Shown: positions 51,987 to 62,510, numbered from the stretch's first letter. The stretch: DNA of 64,000 bases from Alphaproteobacteria bacterium (GCA_017307355.1 JAFKFG010000006.1:62001-126000); one strand, 5' to 3'. Program-made: numbers and translations. Notes: generated by a model not told the origin, from the letters alone.

Positions 51987-52970
51987 GCAATCGGCGCAGA
52001 CCGCGACTTCGACCGTCACATGGCTGAGGTCGGGATAATGCTTGCGCAACGACGCCTTGATCTGTTCCGCCGTGGTGGGATCGGGCGAGACCAGCGACAC
52101 GATCAGGCCGCGATGGCCGGGCCCCAGCCGCCACAGATGCAGGTCGGCGACCCGGGCCCCCAGATCCTGTTCGATGGTGGATTTGATCGCGCCCGACAAT
52201 TTGGGATCGGCGTCGGCGTCGAGCAGCACCATGGCGCTGTCTTTGATCAGGCCATAGGCCCAGGACCCGATCACCACGGCGCCCACCAGCGCCGCCAGGG
52301 GATCGAGGTACCCCATGCCGAAATAATAGCCCGCGGCCAGCGCCACGATGGCGAGCACGCTGGTTGCCGCATCGGCCAGCACATGCAGATAGGCGGCGCG
52401 CATATTGTTGTCGCCATGATTGGCATGGGCGCCATGGCTGTGCGCATGCCCATGGGAGTGATCGTGGGCGTGCCCCTGAGCATGATCATGCTGATGCGCG
52501 TCTTTGAGGATGAAGGCGCTGACCAGATTGACGCAAAGCCCGATCACCGCGATCAGAAGCGCATCGCCATAGGCGACGTCGGCGGGATGGATCAGCCGGG
52601 TGACGGATTCGACGGCAACGGCGATGCCGGTGATGCCAAGGACAATGGCGCTGGAAAAGGCGGCGAGATCGCCGAACTTGCCCGATCCGAAACTGAAGCG
52701 GCTGTTGTCGGCATGGCGGCGCGCCAGCCAATAGGCGCCGGCCGCCAGGCCCAGCGCCCCCACATGCGTGGCCATATGCACGCCGTCGGCCAGCAGCGCC
52801 ATCGAGTGGTAGATGAAGCCGGTGACGATCTCCACCACCATGAAAATCGCGGTAACCAGGGCCGCCAGCTTGGCGCGCGATTCCGCCCGGTCATGGCTGT
52901 GTCCCAGAAAGACGTGGCCGTGCGTCCAGATGCCGTGATTGTGCGGGTCGTGGGCATGATCGTGCGCCAT
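51981..52970 (-). CDS. Cation diffusion facilitator, DmeF-like (Co/Ni/Zn efflux)
   Basis: A 329-residue CDF exporter with six helices. His-rich N-terminus (MAHDHAHDPHNHG, HGHVFLGHSHDR), a His-rich loop between helices 4 and 5 (about 158-184), and the metal sites in ALLADGVHMATH and HVLADAATSVLA. The DNNMRAAYLH segment and overall layout match DmeF of rhizobia and Cupriavidus, which exports Co2+ and Ni2+. Metal specificity is inferred. C-terminal cytoplasmic domain ends in CADCV. Confidence 0.9.
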   Translation of the reverse strand: MAHDHAHDPHNHGIWTHGHVFLGHSHDRAESRAKLAALVTAIFMVVEIVTGFIYHSMALLADGVHMATHVGALGLAAGAYWLARRHADNSRFSFGSGKFGDLAAFSSAIVLGITGIAVAVESVTRLIHPADVAYGDALLIAVIGLCVNLVSAFILKDAHQHDHAQGHAHDHSHGHAHSHGAHANHGDNNMRAAYLHVLADAATSVLAIVALAAGYYFGMGYLDPLAALVGAVVIGSWAYGLIKDSAMVLLDADADPKLSGAIKSTIEQDLGARVADLHLWRLGPGHRGLIVSLVSPDPTTAEQIKASLRKHYPDLSHVTVEVAVCADCV

Positions 52971-53095
52971 GGCGCGATTGTACCGTTTAAAGACTTAAAG
53001 ACGAAGTTATTTTCGGTGCGTTGCAGCGATGTCATGCCTTGAATTGCGCCCGCCCGGAGGCGAGGCTCGCCTCCTTTTTCGCGGAGGAGTTGTCG

Positions 53096-55207
53096 ATGCG
53101 GCTTTCGGCTTCGATCATGTTCCTGGCTTTCGGCATGGCCCTGCCGGCCGGCGGGGCATTGGCGGCGCCCGGCGATATTTTCAAGGAGCCCAGTCCGCTT
53201 CCCTTCCATGCGCCGGACTTCGCCAAGATCAAGGACAGCGATTTCGAGCCCGCGCTGAAAGAAGGCATGAAGCGCCAGCGCGCCGAAATGGCCGCGATTG
53301 CCGCCGATCCCGCGGCGCCCAGCTTCGACAACACCATCGTGGCGATGGAACGCAGCGGCCAGATGCTCAGCCGGGTGTCGGACGTGTTCTTCCATCTCAC
53401 CCAGGCCAACACCAATGAGGTGCTGCAGAAGATCGAGGCGAAGGAGACGCCGCTTCTGGCCGCCCATCACGACGCCATCTATATGGACCCGAAATTGTTC
53501 GCGCGCGTGAAGGCGGTTTACGACCAGCGGGACAAGCTCAAGCTGAGCGGCGAGGCGCTGCAGCTGGTCAAAGTCGCGTATCAGGAGTTCATTCATTCGG
53601 GGGCGCAGCTGTCCGATGCGGACAAGGCCAAGCTGCGCGCCATCAACACCCGCGAAGCCGCGCTTTCGACCAAGTTCGAGCACCAGCTTCTGGCCGCGAC
53701 CAAGGCCGGCGCGCTGGTGGTGGATGACGTGAAACAGCTGGATGGCCTCAGCGCCGCGGATATCGCCGCCGCCGCGAACGATGCCAAAAACCGCAAGCTT
53801 GCCGGCAAATGGGTGCTGCCGCTGCAGAACACCACCCAACAGCCGGCTTTGCTGTCGCTGAGCGATCGCGCCGTCCGCGAAAGGCTTTTCAGCCAGCGCT
53901 GGACCGCGACGGAGAAGGGCGATGCCAATGACACCCGCGCCACCATCGCGGAGATGGCCCAGCTTCGGGCGCAGAAGGCCAAGCTGCTGGGTTATTCCAG
54001 CTATGCCGCCTACAAGCTGTACGACCAGATGGCCGAGACCCCGGAGGCGGTGGAGAAATTCCTGACCCGCCTGGTGCCCGCCACGGCGGCCGAGGAAAAA
54101 CGCGAAGCCGCCGATGTGCAAAAGGTGATCGACCAATCCGGTGGCAAGTTCCAACTGAAGCCCTGGGACTGGGATCATTATGCCCAACAGATCCGCAAGG
54201 CGCGCTACGATCTGGATGAAGACCAGATCAAGCCCTATTTCGAACTGGGCACGGTTCTGAAGGATGGCGTCTTCTATGCCGCCAACCGGCTCTATGGCCT
54301 CACCTTCAAGGAGCGCAAGGACATCCCGGTGTGGGAGCCGGACGTGCTGGTGTTCGATGTCATCGATGCCGACGGCAAGCCGCTGGGGTTGATCTACTTC
54401 GATTATTTCAAGCGCGACAACAAAGCGGGCGGCGCCTGGATGAGCAATCTGGTGGAACAGTCGCATCTTCTGGGTAACCGGCCCGTGGTCTTCAATGTGG
54501 CCAATATCGCCAAGCCCGCGCCCGGCCAGCCCGCGCTGCTGAGCTATGAAGACGTCAACACCATGTTCCACGAATTCGGCCATGCGCTGCACGGCCTGTT
54601 CGCCGACCAGCAATATCCCACTCTGTCCGGCACGGCGGTGGCGCGCGACTTTGTCGAGTTTCCGTCCCAGTTCAACGAGCATTGGGCGCTGGACCCGGAG
54701 GTGCTGGCCCATTACGCGATCCACCATCAGACCCGCCAGCCCATGCCCAAGGCGCTGGCCGACAAGATCCGCAAGGCGCAGACCTTCAACCAGGGCTATG
54801 CGCTGGGCGAATTGCTGGCTTCGGCGGAACTGGACATGCGCTGGCATTCGCTGAGCCCCGATGCGCCGCGCCAGGATGCCAGCCAATTCGAGGCCAAGGC
54901 GTTGGCGGCGATGGGGCTGGACACGGCGAATGTACCGCCGCGCTACCGCTCCAGCTATTTCGAGCATATCTGGGGCAATGATTATGCCGCCGGCTATTAC
55001 GCCTATCTGTGGACCGAAATGCTGGACGACGACATTTTCGACTGGTTCAGCAAGAATGGCGGCCTGACCCGCACGAACGGCCAGCGGCTGCGCGACATGA
55101 TCCTGTCGCGGGGACATACATTGGATTACGGCCCCATGTTCCGCGCCTTCTACGGCAAGGACCCGGATATCGGACCCATGCTGAAGCACCGGGGACTGGC
55201 GAATTAA
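53096..55207 (+). CDS. M3 family metallopeptidase (oligopeptidase Dcp-like), exported
   Basis: A 703-residue zinc peptidase with a Sec signal (MRLSASIMFLAFGMALPAGG...ALAAP). The zinc site is FHEFGHALHGLF (His about 491), with the second Glu in the following helix. NTIVAMERSG and the C-terminal WTEMLDDDIFDWF region match the Dcp branch (peptidyl-dipeptidase). Export distinguishes it from cytoplasmic OpdA, suggesting periplasmic peptide degradation. Start ATG 53096 has GGAGGAG six bases upstream. Confidence 0.94.
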   Translation: MRLSASIMFLAFGMALPAGGALAAPGDIFKEPSPLPFHAPDFAKIKDSDFEPALKEGMKRQRAEMAAIAADPAAPSFDNTIVAMERSGQMLSRVSDVFFHLTQANTNEVLQKIEAKETPLLAAHHDAIYMDPKLFARVKAVYDQRDKLKLSGEALQLVKVAYQEFIHSGAQLSDADKAKLRAINTREAALSTKFEHQLLAATKAGALVVDDVKQLDGLSAADIAAAANDAKNRKLAGKWVLPLQNTTQQPALLSLSDRAVRERLFSQRWTATEKGDANDTRATIAEMAQLRAQKAKLLGYSSYAAYKLYDQMAETPEAVEKFLTRLVPATAAEEKREAADVQKVIDQSGGKFQLKPWDWDHYAQQIRKARYDLDEDQIKPYFELGTVLKDGVFYAANRLYGLTFKERKDIPVWEPDVLVFDVIDADGKPLGLIYFDYFKRDNKAGGAWMSNLVEQSHLLGNRPVVFNVANIAKPAPGQPALLSYEDVNTMFHEFGHALHGLFADQQYPTLSGTAVARDFVEFPSQFNEHWALDPEVLAHYAIHHQTRQPMPKALADKIRKAQTFNQGYALGELLASAELDMRWHSLSPDAPRQDASQFEAKALAAMGLDTANVPPRYRSSYFEHIWGNDYAAGYYAYLWTEMLDDDIFDWFSKNGGLTRTNGQRLRDMILSRGHTLDYGPMFRAFYGKDPDIGPMLKHRGLAN

Positions 55208-55210
55208 GGG

Positions 55211-55576
55211 CTACTTGTTCCAGGTAGAAGCGACGTGATCCGGATCTTCCTGGGAATCGCGTTCCGACAGAAGGAAGTCGTAATAGCCGCAGCTCTTGCT
55301 GCCCGGATAGGAGCGGCAGATTTCCGGCCGCGCCTCATAGATGGTGCAGCGGCGCTTGTCGGTGTCGAAAAAGCGGCAGATGCGGCCGAAATGCTCGTCC
55401 GCCTTGCGGCGCATGGCATAGGGCTCGTCGCCATCCACCTTGGTGAATTTCTTGCGGGCCGCTTCGAAGTCCAGGCCGAAATGCCGCGCCAGGCGTTTCA
55501 CGTCGCGGCTATTCAAGGGGATCACGGGATAGGAACAGCAATATCCCGGACATTTCGAACAATCGTAAGCTGCCAC
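55211..55576 (-). CDS. YkgJ family cysteine-cluster protein
   Basis: A 121-residue zinc/iron chelator-like protein: AYDCSKCPGYCCSYPVIPLN, then ICRFFDTDKRRCTIYEARPE and ICRSYPGSKSCGYYDF, giving the eight-Cys YkgJ pattern. GTG at 55576 is chosen because homologues begin just before the first Cys motif; an ATG at 55699 would add 41 unrelated residues. Convergent with the M3 peptidase, gap three bases. Confidence 0.88.
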   Translation of the reverse strand: MAAYDCSKCPGYCCSYPVIPLNSRDVKRLARHFGLDFEAARKKFTKVDGDEPYAMRRKADEHFGRICRFFDTDKRRCTIYEARPEICRSYPGSKSCGYYDFLLSERDSQEDPDHVASTWNK

Positions 55577-55776
55577 AATACACTCTGATCGAACGGTTTC
55601 GTGAAGGCCGACAGCGATAGCACGAACCTTGCACCCCCTTGCAAGGGAAACGGCGGGCGCCGCCGGATTTTCGCCACAGGGATGTGACGGAATGTGCATG
55701 GGGGACGCCTATCCAGGCGTCGGTTTGGCGTATATTTGCACGGCCCGGAACCCGGGCTTCTGCATGACAGCGGCGA

Positions 55777-58700
55777 ATGAGCGGTAAAAAGCCAGTATTC
55801 TTCGATGCCTCGGGCCGGCGCGCGGCACGGCTTTCCACATTGGGATGGGCTGCGGCGCTGATCAGCACGGTGCTGGCGATCGGCTTCGTCACCAGCCTCC
55901 TGGTGGCCAAGCCGGTGGCGACCGTGGATTTTCCCAGCCGCACCTATGCCGCCCCGCCCAAGGATCTGGCGAAAAAGGCCGTGGCGCCCGGCCTGCTCCG
56001 GTCCGCGGTCCGGCTTGCGACCGAGGCGCAGAACCGCCGTCTGGAAGCCCGGCGGCTGCGCCGCCTTCGGGCCAGCCAGCCGTCGCGAGTGCTGCCCGCC
56101 ATCCTGCAGCCGCAGAAGGGCCGGTCGCTGGCCATCGGCTATTATGTCAATTGGGATACGGGAACGGGCGGCGCCAGCTTCGATTCGCTCAAGCACGCGC
56201 TTCCCCATCTGGATTGGGTGATCCCCAGCTGGCTCTACCTCGACGGGCCGAACCTGGATTTCAAGACCAATATCGACAGCCGCTCGCTCAATTACATGCG
56301 CGCCCACAAGCCGGGCGTGGCCATCCTGCCCAACCTGCAGAACATCACCCAAGGCAATTGGGACGGGCCGGGCCTTGCCAAGCTCCTGGCCGATCCCGCC
56401 CGCCGCGAAAAGCTGGCGCAGAACATCGTCAAGGTTCTGGCCGCCAACAAGCTGCAGGGCGTTTCCATCGATTTCGAGAATGTGACCAAGGCGACGCATC
56501 CGGACCTGGAAGCATTCCTGACCCGGTTGTCGCAGCTTTTCGCGCCGCATGGCTGGATCATCGTCCAGGCAGCGCCGTTCGACGATAACGACTGGCCCTA
56601 TCAGGCTTATTCGCAGATCGTCGATTACACGGTGTTGATGGCCTATGACGAGGCCGACGATTCCGGCCCCGCCGGCGCCATCGCCGGCCAGGGCTGGTAC
56701 GAACGAATTCTCGACAAGCGGATGCGCGAACTGCCCGCCGATTCCACCATCGTGGCGATCGGCTCTTATGCCTATGACTGGGTCAATCGCGGACGCGCCA
56801 ATGTGCTGGGCTTCCGCGACGCGATGGGCGCCGCGCGCGATGCCGGGGTCACGGTGCAGTTCGATCCGGCCACCAACAATCCGCATTTCGCCTATCGCGA
56901 AGGCGACGGCACCGTGCACGATGTCTGGTTCCTGGATGCCGCCACGGTGTTCAACCAGATTCACGCCGCCGATCATTACCGGCCCGCGGGATACGCGCTG
57001 TGGCGGCTGGGGTCGGAAGACCCGACGGTATTGCCCCTGATGGGGCAGCGCTACGACCTGCCCGCGCCCGCCAATCTCAAATACATCGCCGCCGACATGG
57101 AGAATGTGGATCTGGACGGCACCGAAGGCGAGATCCTCCGGGTCGAAGGCAATCCGCAGCCGGGCCTGCGCGAATTACAGATCGAAAAAGAAACCGGCGC
57201 CATCGTCGATGAGCGTTACAAAAGCCTGCCCACCGGATTTGTGATCCACCGGGTGGGCCAAGTGCCCAAGAAACTGGCGTTGACCTTCGACGACGGCCCG
57301 GATCCCGACTGGACGCCCCAGATTCTGGACATTCTCAAAGCCAAGCATGTCCAGGCCAGCTTCTTCGTCATCGGCGCCAACATGCAGGCGCATCCGGGCC
57401 TGGTGCAGCGGATCCTGGATGAAGGTCATGAGGTCGGCAGTCACACCTTCACCCATCCCAACCTGGCCGACACGCCGCTGGCGGCGGTGCGGCTGGAGCT
57501 GAACGCCACCCAACGGCTGTTCGAAGCCCTGACCGGCCGTTCCATGCGCATGCTGCGCCCGCCCTATCTGGGCGATGCCGAGCCCAGCGATGCCGAAGAA
57601 ATCGTGCCCATCGTGGAAGCGCAGAAGCTGGGCTACATCACCATCGGAACCCATGTCGACACGCTGGACTGGCAGGAGCTGCCGGTCGAGAAGATGATGC
57701 AGCTGGTCGAGAAGGAAGTGCACGACCCCAATCCCGACCTGCGCGGCAACATCATCCTGATGCACGATTCGGGCGGCGACCGCACCCAGACCATCAAGCT
57801 GTTGCCCATCCTGATCGACCGGATGCGGGCGGAAGGCTACAGCTTCGTGCCGGTGTCGCAGCTGGGCGGCTTCACCTATGACCAGGTGATGCCGAAATTG
57901 CCGCTGACGGTGATGCTGTACGCGGACCGGATCGTCTTTCTCACGCTCTCCTTTGTCGGTCAGTTCCTCTATTACTGTTTCATCGGCGCGATCATCCTGG
58001 GCGTGGCGCGTCTTCTGATCCTGTGCGGACTGGCGCTGGCGAACCAAGTGATGGGATGGCGCCGGCCGTCGCCCGAGATCGTTCATTCCGGCGAAACCGT
58101 GTCGGTGCTCATTCCCGCCTATAACGAAGAGAAAGTGATCGCGCTGACCGTCGATCGCATTCTTCACAGCGACTATCGCAATCTGGAAGTGCTGGTGATC
58201 GACGACGGCTCGTCGGACCGCACCGCGGATGTGGTGCGCGAACGCTTTGCCGGCGACCCGCGGGTGACGCTGATTTCCATTCCCAATGGCGGCAAGGCCA
58301 ATGCCCTCAATCTGGCGATCCGCCAGGCCACCGGCACCGTGGTGGTGGCGCTGGATGCGGACACCCAATTCAACAGCGATACCATCTCGCGGCTGGTGCG
58401 CTGGTTCGCCGATCCGGAAATCGGGGCGGTGGCGGGCAATGCCAAGGTGGGCAACCGCATCAACATGGTCACGCGCTGGCAGGCGCTGGAATATATCGTG
58501 GCGCAAAATCTGGAGCGTCGGGCATTGGCGGCGCTGGATACGCTGACGGTGGTGCCGGGCGCGGTGGGTGCCTGGCGGCGCGCGGCGCTTCTGGAAATGG
58601 GGGGCTTTCCCTCCGACACGCTGGCCGAGGATCAGGATCTCACCATCGCCATTCAGACCAAAGGCTATCGGGCGATCTTCGATCCCACCGCCATCGCCTG

Positions 58701-59223
58701 GACCGAAGCACCCGCCACCTTCCGGGGTTTGGGCAAGCAGCGCTTCCGCTGGTCGTTCGGCACGCTGCAATGCCTGTGGAAATATCGCCGCATCACGTTC
58801 AATCCGCGCTATGGCGAACTCGGCATGGTGGCGCTGCCGCAGGTCTGGCTGTTCCAGATCATTCTCACCACCCTGGCGCCGGTCGCGGATCTTTTGGTGG
58901 TGTGGCAGCTGGTCGGGCAATGGATCGCCTACAAGCAGCATGGTTCGGAGTTCACCGATACCGACCTGAAGGTGATGGGGATCTATTATATTATCTTCAT
59001 CGTGGTCGATCTGATGGCGGCGATGGTGGGCTTCATGATCGACCGCCGCGAGGATTGGAAGCTGCTCCTCTGGCTGCCGTTGCAGCGCTTCGGCTATCGC
59101 CAGTTGATGTATTATGTGGTGCTGCGGTCCATCGCCATGGCGCTGCGCGGCGCCGTGGTGGGCTGGGGCAAGCTGGAGCGCCACGGCACCGTGAAGGCCG
59201 GCCCGGCGGCGCGGAACGCATAA
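55777..59223 (+). CDS. Trifunctional GH18 / polysaccharide deacetylase / GT2 glycosyltransferase fusion
   Basis: An 1148-residue membrane protein. A first helix at about 22-44 is followed by a GH18 chitinase-like domain (about 110-425) with GVSIDFENV holding the catalytic Glu. A NodB deacetylase domain (about 495-700) follows, with TFDDGPDPD, SHTFTHPNL and RPPYLGDAE. After helices at about 715-765 comes a processive GT2 domain (about 770-1000): LIPAYNEEKV, DDGSSDRT, ALDADTQF, EDQD and QRFRW; then C-terminal helices. The order suggests synthesis of a beta-GlcNAc-type polymer inside, with deacetylation and trimming outside. Such fusions are known but the product is not characterised here. Confidence 0.9.
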   Translation: MSGKKPVFFDASGRRAARLSTLGWAAALISTVLAIGFVTSLLVAKPVATVDFPSRTYAAPPKDLAKKAVAPGLLRSAVRLATEAQNRRLEARRLRRLRASQPSRVLPAILQPQKGRSLAIGYYVNWDTGTGGASFDSLKHALPHLDWVIPSWLYLDGPNLDFKTNIDSRSLNYMRAHKPGVAILPNLQNITQGNWDGPGLAKLLADPARREKLAQNIVKVLAANKLQGVSIDFENVTKATHPDLEAFLTRLSQLFAPHGWIIVQAAPFDDNDWPYQAYSQIVDYTVLMAYDEADDSGPAGAIAGQGWYERILDKRMRELPADSTIVAIGSYAYDWVNRGRANVLGFRDAMGAARDAGVTVQFDPATNNPHFAYREGDGTVHDVWFLDAATVFNQIHAADHYRPAGYALWRLGSEDPTVLPLMGQRYDLPAPANLKYIAADMENVDLDGTEGEILRVEGNPQPGLRELQIEKETGAIVDERYKSLPTGFVIHRVGQVPKKLALTFDDGPDPDWTPQILDILKAKHVQASFFVIGANMQAHPGLVQRILDEGHEVGSHTFTHPNLADTPLAAVRLELNATQRLFEALTGRSMRMLRPPYLGDAEPSDAEEIVPIVEAQKLGYITIGTHVDTLDWQELPVEKMMQLVEKEVHDPNPDLRGNIILMHDSGGDRTQTIKLLPILIDRMRAEGYSFVPVSQLGGFTYDQVMPKLPLTVMLYADRIVFLTLSFVGQFLYYCFIGAIILGVARLLILCGLALANQVMGWRRPSPEIVHSGETVSVLIPAYNEEKVIALTVDRILHSDYRNLEVLVIDDGSSDRTADVVRERFAGDPRVTLISIPNGGKANALNLAIRQATGTVVVALDADTQFNSDTISRLVRWFADPEIGAVAGNAKVGNRINMVTRWQALEYIVAQNLERRALAALDTLTVVPGAVGAWRRAALLEMGGFPSDTLAEDQDLTIAIQTKGYRAIFDPTAIAWTEAPATFRGLGKQRFRWSFGTLQCLWKYRRITFNPRYGELGMVALPQVWLFQIILTTLAPVADLLVVWQLVGQWIAYKQHGSEFTDTDLKVMGIYYIIFIVVDLMAAMVGFMIDRREDWKLLLWLPLQRFGYRQLMYYVVLRSIAMALRGAVVGWGKLERHGTVKAGPAARNA

Positions 59224-59238
59224 GCTTTAAACTGTGCC

Positions 59239-62200
59239 CTAATGAAAATCGCGGCTCGGCGGCAGCACCCGCACATTGCGGGGATGCCGGTGCGTTGGCG
59301 GCGTGGGCGGCAAGGCGTCGCCGGACAGAATGTTGAGATCCAAACTGCGGTCGATCATATGCGTCGCCATCAGATGCACCACGCCTTCGGGGCTTTTCTG
59401 CACCCGCCCTTCCGCCAGAAGCAGCCGCGCACCCATCACTTCCTTGCGATAATTCTCGAAAATGCGGGCCCAGATCACGACATTGCAGATGCCGGTTTCG
59501 TCCGACAGCGTGACGAAGACGGCATTGCCTTCACCCGGCCGCTGGCGCACCAGCACCACGCCGGCACAGCGCACGAACGCGCCATCTTTCAGGTCCCCCA
59601 CCCGTCCGCAGGGTACGATCCCTTCCTCTTCGAGACGGGAGCGCAGAAATTCGGTGGGATAGGCTTTCAGCGACAGGCGGATGGTCTGGTAATCGGTGAG
59701 CACATGCTCCGACAGCGCCATCGCCGGCAAAGGCGCGATCTGTTCGGCCCCCTGATCGGGAGTATGCGCGAACAAGGGCAGTGGCTTGTCGTCGGGCAGG
59801 CGGCGCACCGCCCATAAGCCTTCGCGGCGGTCGAGGCCAAAGCCGCGAAAGGCATCGGCTTCCGCCAGAACGACCAGGCTGCGTTTGGGCAAGGCGGTGC
59901 GGCGGGCGAAATCGGCGAAGCCGCGATAGCCATGGCCGCGATTGCTCATGATGGCGTCGGCGTCCGCTTCCTTGATGCTGTCGATCTGGCGCAGTCCCAG
60001 GCGCAGGCAGATTTCGCCCTTATGGTCACGTTCCAATATCGAATCCCAATCGCTGAAAGCGGCATCGGGCGGCAGCACGGCCACCTGATGTTCGCGCGCA
60101 TCGCGCACGATCTCGGCGGGGGCGTAAAAGCCCATGGGCTGGGAATTGAGCAACGCGGCGGCAAAGGCGGCGGGATGATGTTTCTTGATCCAGGCCGAGA
60201 TATAGACCAGCAGCGAAAAGCTGGCGGCATGGCTTTCGGGAAAACCGTAAGAGCCGAAGCCCTTGATCTGTTCGAAGCAGGCCAGGACGAATTCCTCGTC
60301 ATAGCCCCGCGCAATCATGCGGCTGACGAACTTCTCCCGGAACGTGCCGATGGTGCCGAGATGGCGGAACGTGGCCATGGCGCGGCGCAAGCCGTTGGCC
60401 TCATCGGGCGTGAATTTTGCGGCGACGATGGCAAGACGCATCGCCTGTTCCTGGAACAGCGGTACGCCCATGGTTTTTTCCAGAACCTTGTGCAATTCGT
60501 CCGGCGGCCCGTGATCGGGATGCGGCGCGGGAAATTTGATCAGTGACGGGTCTTTGCGCCTTTTCAGGTAGGGATGCACCATGCCGCCCTGGATGGGGCC
60601 CGGACGCACGATCGCCACTTCCACCACCAGATCGTAGAATTTCCGGGGCTTGAGGCGCGGCAGCATATTCATCTGCGCCCGGCTCTCCACCTGGAACACG
60701 CCGATGGCGTCGGCCTTGCACAGCATGTCGTAAACGCGCGGGTCATCCTGGGGGACCGTCGCGAGCGTCAATGGCGGCTTGTTGGCATACGTGTAAGCGT
60801 CGATCAGCGTGAACGCCTTGCGGATGCAGGTGAGCATGCCCAGCCCCAGCACATCGACTTTCATGATGCGCAGAACATCGAGATCGTCCTTGTCCCATTC
60901 GATGAAGCTGCGGTCTTCCATCGCGGCGGGGCCGATGGGCACAATGGTGTCGAGACGATCTTCCGTCAGAACAAAGCCGCCCACATGCTGGGACAGATGC
61001 CGGGGGAATCCCGATAATTTTCCCGCGAAGTGCACCGCGCGCGCGACGGTCTCGTTTCCGGGGTCGCGCCCGCCCTGGCGCACCTGATGATCTTCCAGCT
61101 CGCCGCCACGATGACCCCACACCGTGTCGGCCAGTCTGCCCGTGACGTCGTCGGTCAGGCCGAAAACCTTTCCGACTTCGCGAATGGCGCTGCGGGAACG
61201 ATAGCTGATGACCGTCGCGGTAAGGGCGGCGCGGCGGCGCGTATAGCGCCGGTAGATATGCTGGATGACTTCCTCGCGCCGTTCATGCTCGAAATCCACA
61301 TCGATATCGGGCGGCTCGCGGCGTTCGGCGCTGAGAAACCGCTCGAACAAGACTTCGAATTTGTTGGGATCGATGGCGGTAACGCCCAGAAGATAACAGA
61401 CCGTGGAATTCGCCGCCGAGCCGCGCCCCTGGCAGAGAATGTCCCGGCTTTCGGCATATTTCACCACGTCATGCACGGTCAGGAAGTAATGCGCGATTTC
61501 GTGTTTGGCGATGAAGCGCAATTCCTTCACGGCCTGGCGCGCGATCTTGAAGGGTGTGCCTTTGGGATAGCGGCGCTTGAGACCGGCTTCGGTCAGATCG
61601 CGTAGATGTCCGTCGGCGGTTTTCCCGGGCGGCACGGGTTCGTGCGGATAATTCTGTTTGATCTGGTCGAGCGAGAAGCCGATTTTTGCCGCGAAGCGCA
61701 ATGTCTCCGCCACCGCGCCGGGCGCGTGACGGAACAGGCGCGTCATTTCCGTGCCCGGTTTCAAATGCCGTTCGGCATTGGCTTCCAGCAGCCTGCCCGC
61801 GGCCGCCAACGTCGTATGTTCGCGGATGCAGGTGACCACATCCTGCAGCTCGCGTTGGCCGGTGTGATGGTACAGGGCGTCATTGGTGGCGATCAGGCGC
61901 GCGCCGGTTTCCCGTGCCAGTTTCAGCAAGTCTCTCAAGCGGCGGCGGTCTTCGCCCGTGTACAGCATGGATGCGGCCAGCCAGACCGGTCCGTCAAATT
62001 TTGCCAGCACGTCTTTTGCCCCTTCGGCATCGGAAGGCGGGATGACGATCGGCAGAAGCCCGGTTCTGTATTTCGCGAAATCCTCGAAGGTGAGGAAACA
62101 TTCGCCTTTGGGCGCGCGCGATTTTCCCAACGACAATAGCTGGCAAAGCCGGCCATAGGCGGCACGGTCCTGCGGATAGGCCAGGATGTCGGGCGTGCCG

Positions 62201-62436
62201 TCCTGGAAGACCAGCCTGGCGCCGACCAAAAGGCGTGGCGGCGTGCCCGTTTTCAATTGCTGCCAGGCGTCATAGGCGCGCACGACGCCGGCCAGGCTGT
62301 TGCGGTCGGCAATGCCGATGGCGGCGTAGCCGAGTACATTGGCCTGCCGGACGAACTGCCCGGGATGCGAGGCGCCGCGCAGGAACGAGTAATTGGTGGT
62401 GACGGCCAGCTCCGCATACCCATTCCCGAAGGTCAT
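59239..62436 (-). CDS. dnaE2: Error-prone DNA polymerase III alpha subunit DnaE2 (ImuC)
   Basis: Translesion polymerase of the SOS mutasome, 1065 residues, the family size. The PHP domain starts YAELAVTTNYSFLRGASHPG; the palm has CQGRGSAANSTVCYLLGVTA and the catalytic aspartates in EPPDIDVDFEHERREEV; FQEQAMRLAIVAAKFT follows. C-terminal OB domain includes VFVTLSDETGICNVVIW. ATG 62436 fits the conserved start. Third gene of imuA-imuB-dnaE2; LexA control would lie upstream of imuA, outside the window. Confidence 0.97.
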   Translation of the reverse strand: MTFGNGYAELAVTTNYSFLRGASHPGQFVRQANVLGYAAIGIADRNSLAGVVRAYDAWQQLKTGTPPRLLVGARLVFQDGTPDILAYPQDRAAYGRLCQLLSLGKSRAPKGECFLTFEDFAKYRTGLLPIVIPPSDAEGAKDVLAKFDGPVWLAASMLYTGEDRRRLRDLLKLARETGARLIATNDALYHHTGQRELQDVVTCIREHTTLAAAGRLLEANAERHLKPGTEMTRLFRHAPGAVAETLRFAAKIGFSLDQIKQNYPHEPVPPGKTADGHLRDLTEAGLKRRYPKGTPFKIARQAVKELRFIAKHEIAHYFLTVHDVVKYAESRDILCQGRGSAANSTVCYLLGVTAIDPNKFEVLFERFLSAERREPPDIDVDFEHERREEVIQHIYRRYTRRRAALTATVISYRSRSAIREVGKVFGLTDDVTGRLADTVWGHRGGELEDHQVRQGGRDPGNETVARAVHFAGKLSGFPRHLSQHVGGFVLTEDRLDTIVPIGPAAMEDRSFIEWDKDDLDVLRIMKVDVLGLGMLTCIRKAFTLIDAYTYANKPPLTLATVPQDDPRVYDMLCKADAIGVFQVESRAQMNMLPRLKPRKFYDLVVEVAIVRPGPIQGGMVHPYLKRRKDPSLIKFPAPHPDHGPPDELHKVLEKTMGVPLFQEQAMRLAIVAAKFTPDEANGLRRAMATFRHLGTIGTFREKFVSRMIARGYDEEFVLACFEQIKGFGSYGFPESHAASFSLLVYISAWIKKHHPAAFAAALLNSQPMGFYAPAEIVRDAREHQVAVLPPDAAFSDWDSILERDHKGEICLRLGLRQIDSIKEADADAIMSNRGHGYRGFADFARRTALPKRSLVVLAEADAFRGFGLDRREGLWAVRRLPDDKPLPLFAHTPDQGAEQIAPLPAMALSEHVLTDYQTIRLSLKAYPTEFLRSRLEEEGIVPCGRVGDLKDGAFVRCAGVVLVRQRPGEGNAVFVTLSDETGICNVVIWARIFENYRKEVMGARLLLAEGRVQKSPEGVVHLMATHMIDRSLDLNILSGDALPPTPPTHRHPRNVRVLPPSRDFH

Positions 62437-62454
62437 GCGTTGCAATCCTGAGGA

Positions 62455-62510
62455 GCAATTTCGCCTTCATCCTTCGACAGGCTCAGGATGAGGCGAAAAA
62501 GCGAAATTGC
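62455..62510. repeat. Half palindromic repeat inside a hairpin in the imuB-dnaE2 gap
   Basis: GCAATTTCGC (62455-62464) and GCGAAATTGC (62501-62510) are perfect arms. Between them lies CATCCTTCGACAGGCTCAGG and ATGAGG, one half-site of the CCTCATGC repeat family. It would form a stem-loop in the mRNA just before the dnaE2 ribosome site. Confidence 0.65.
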
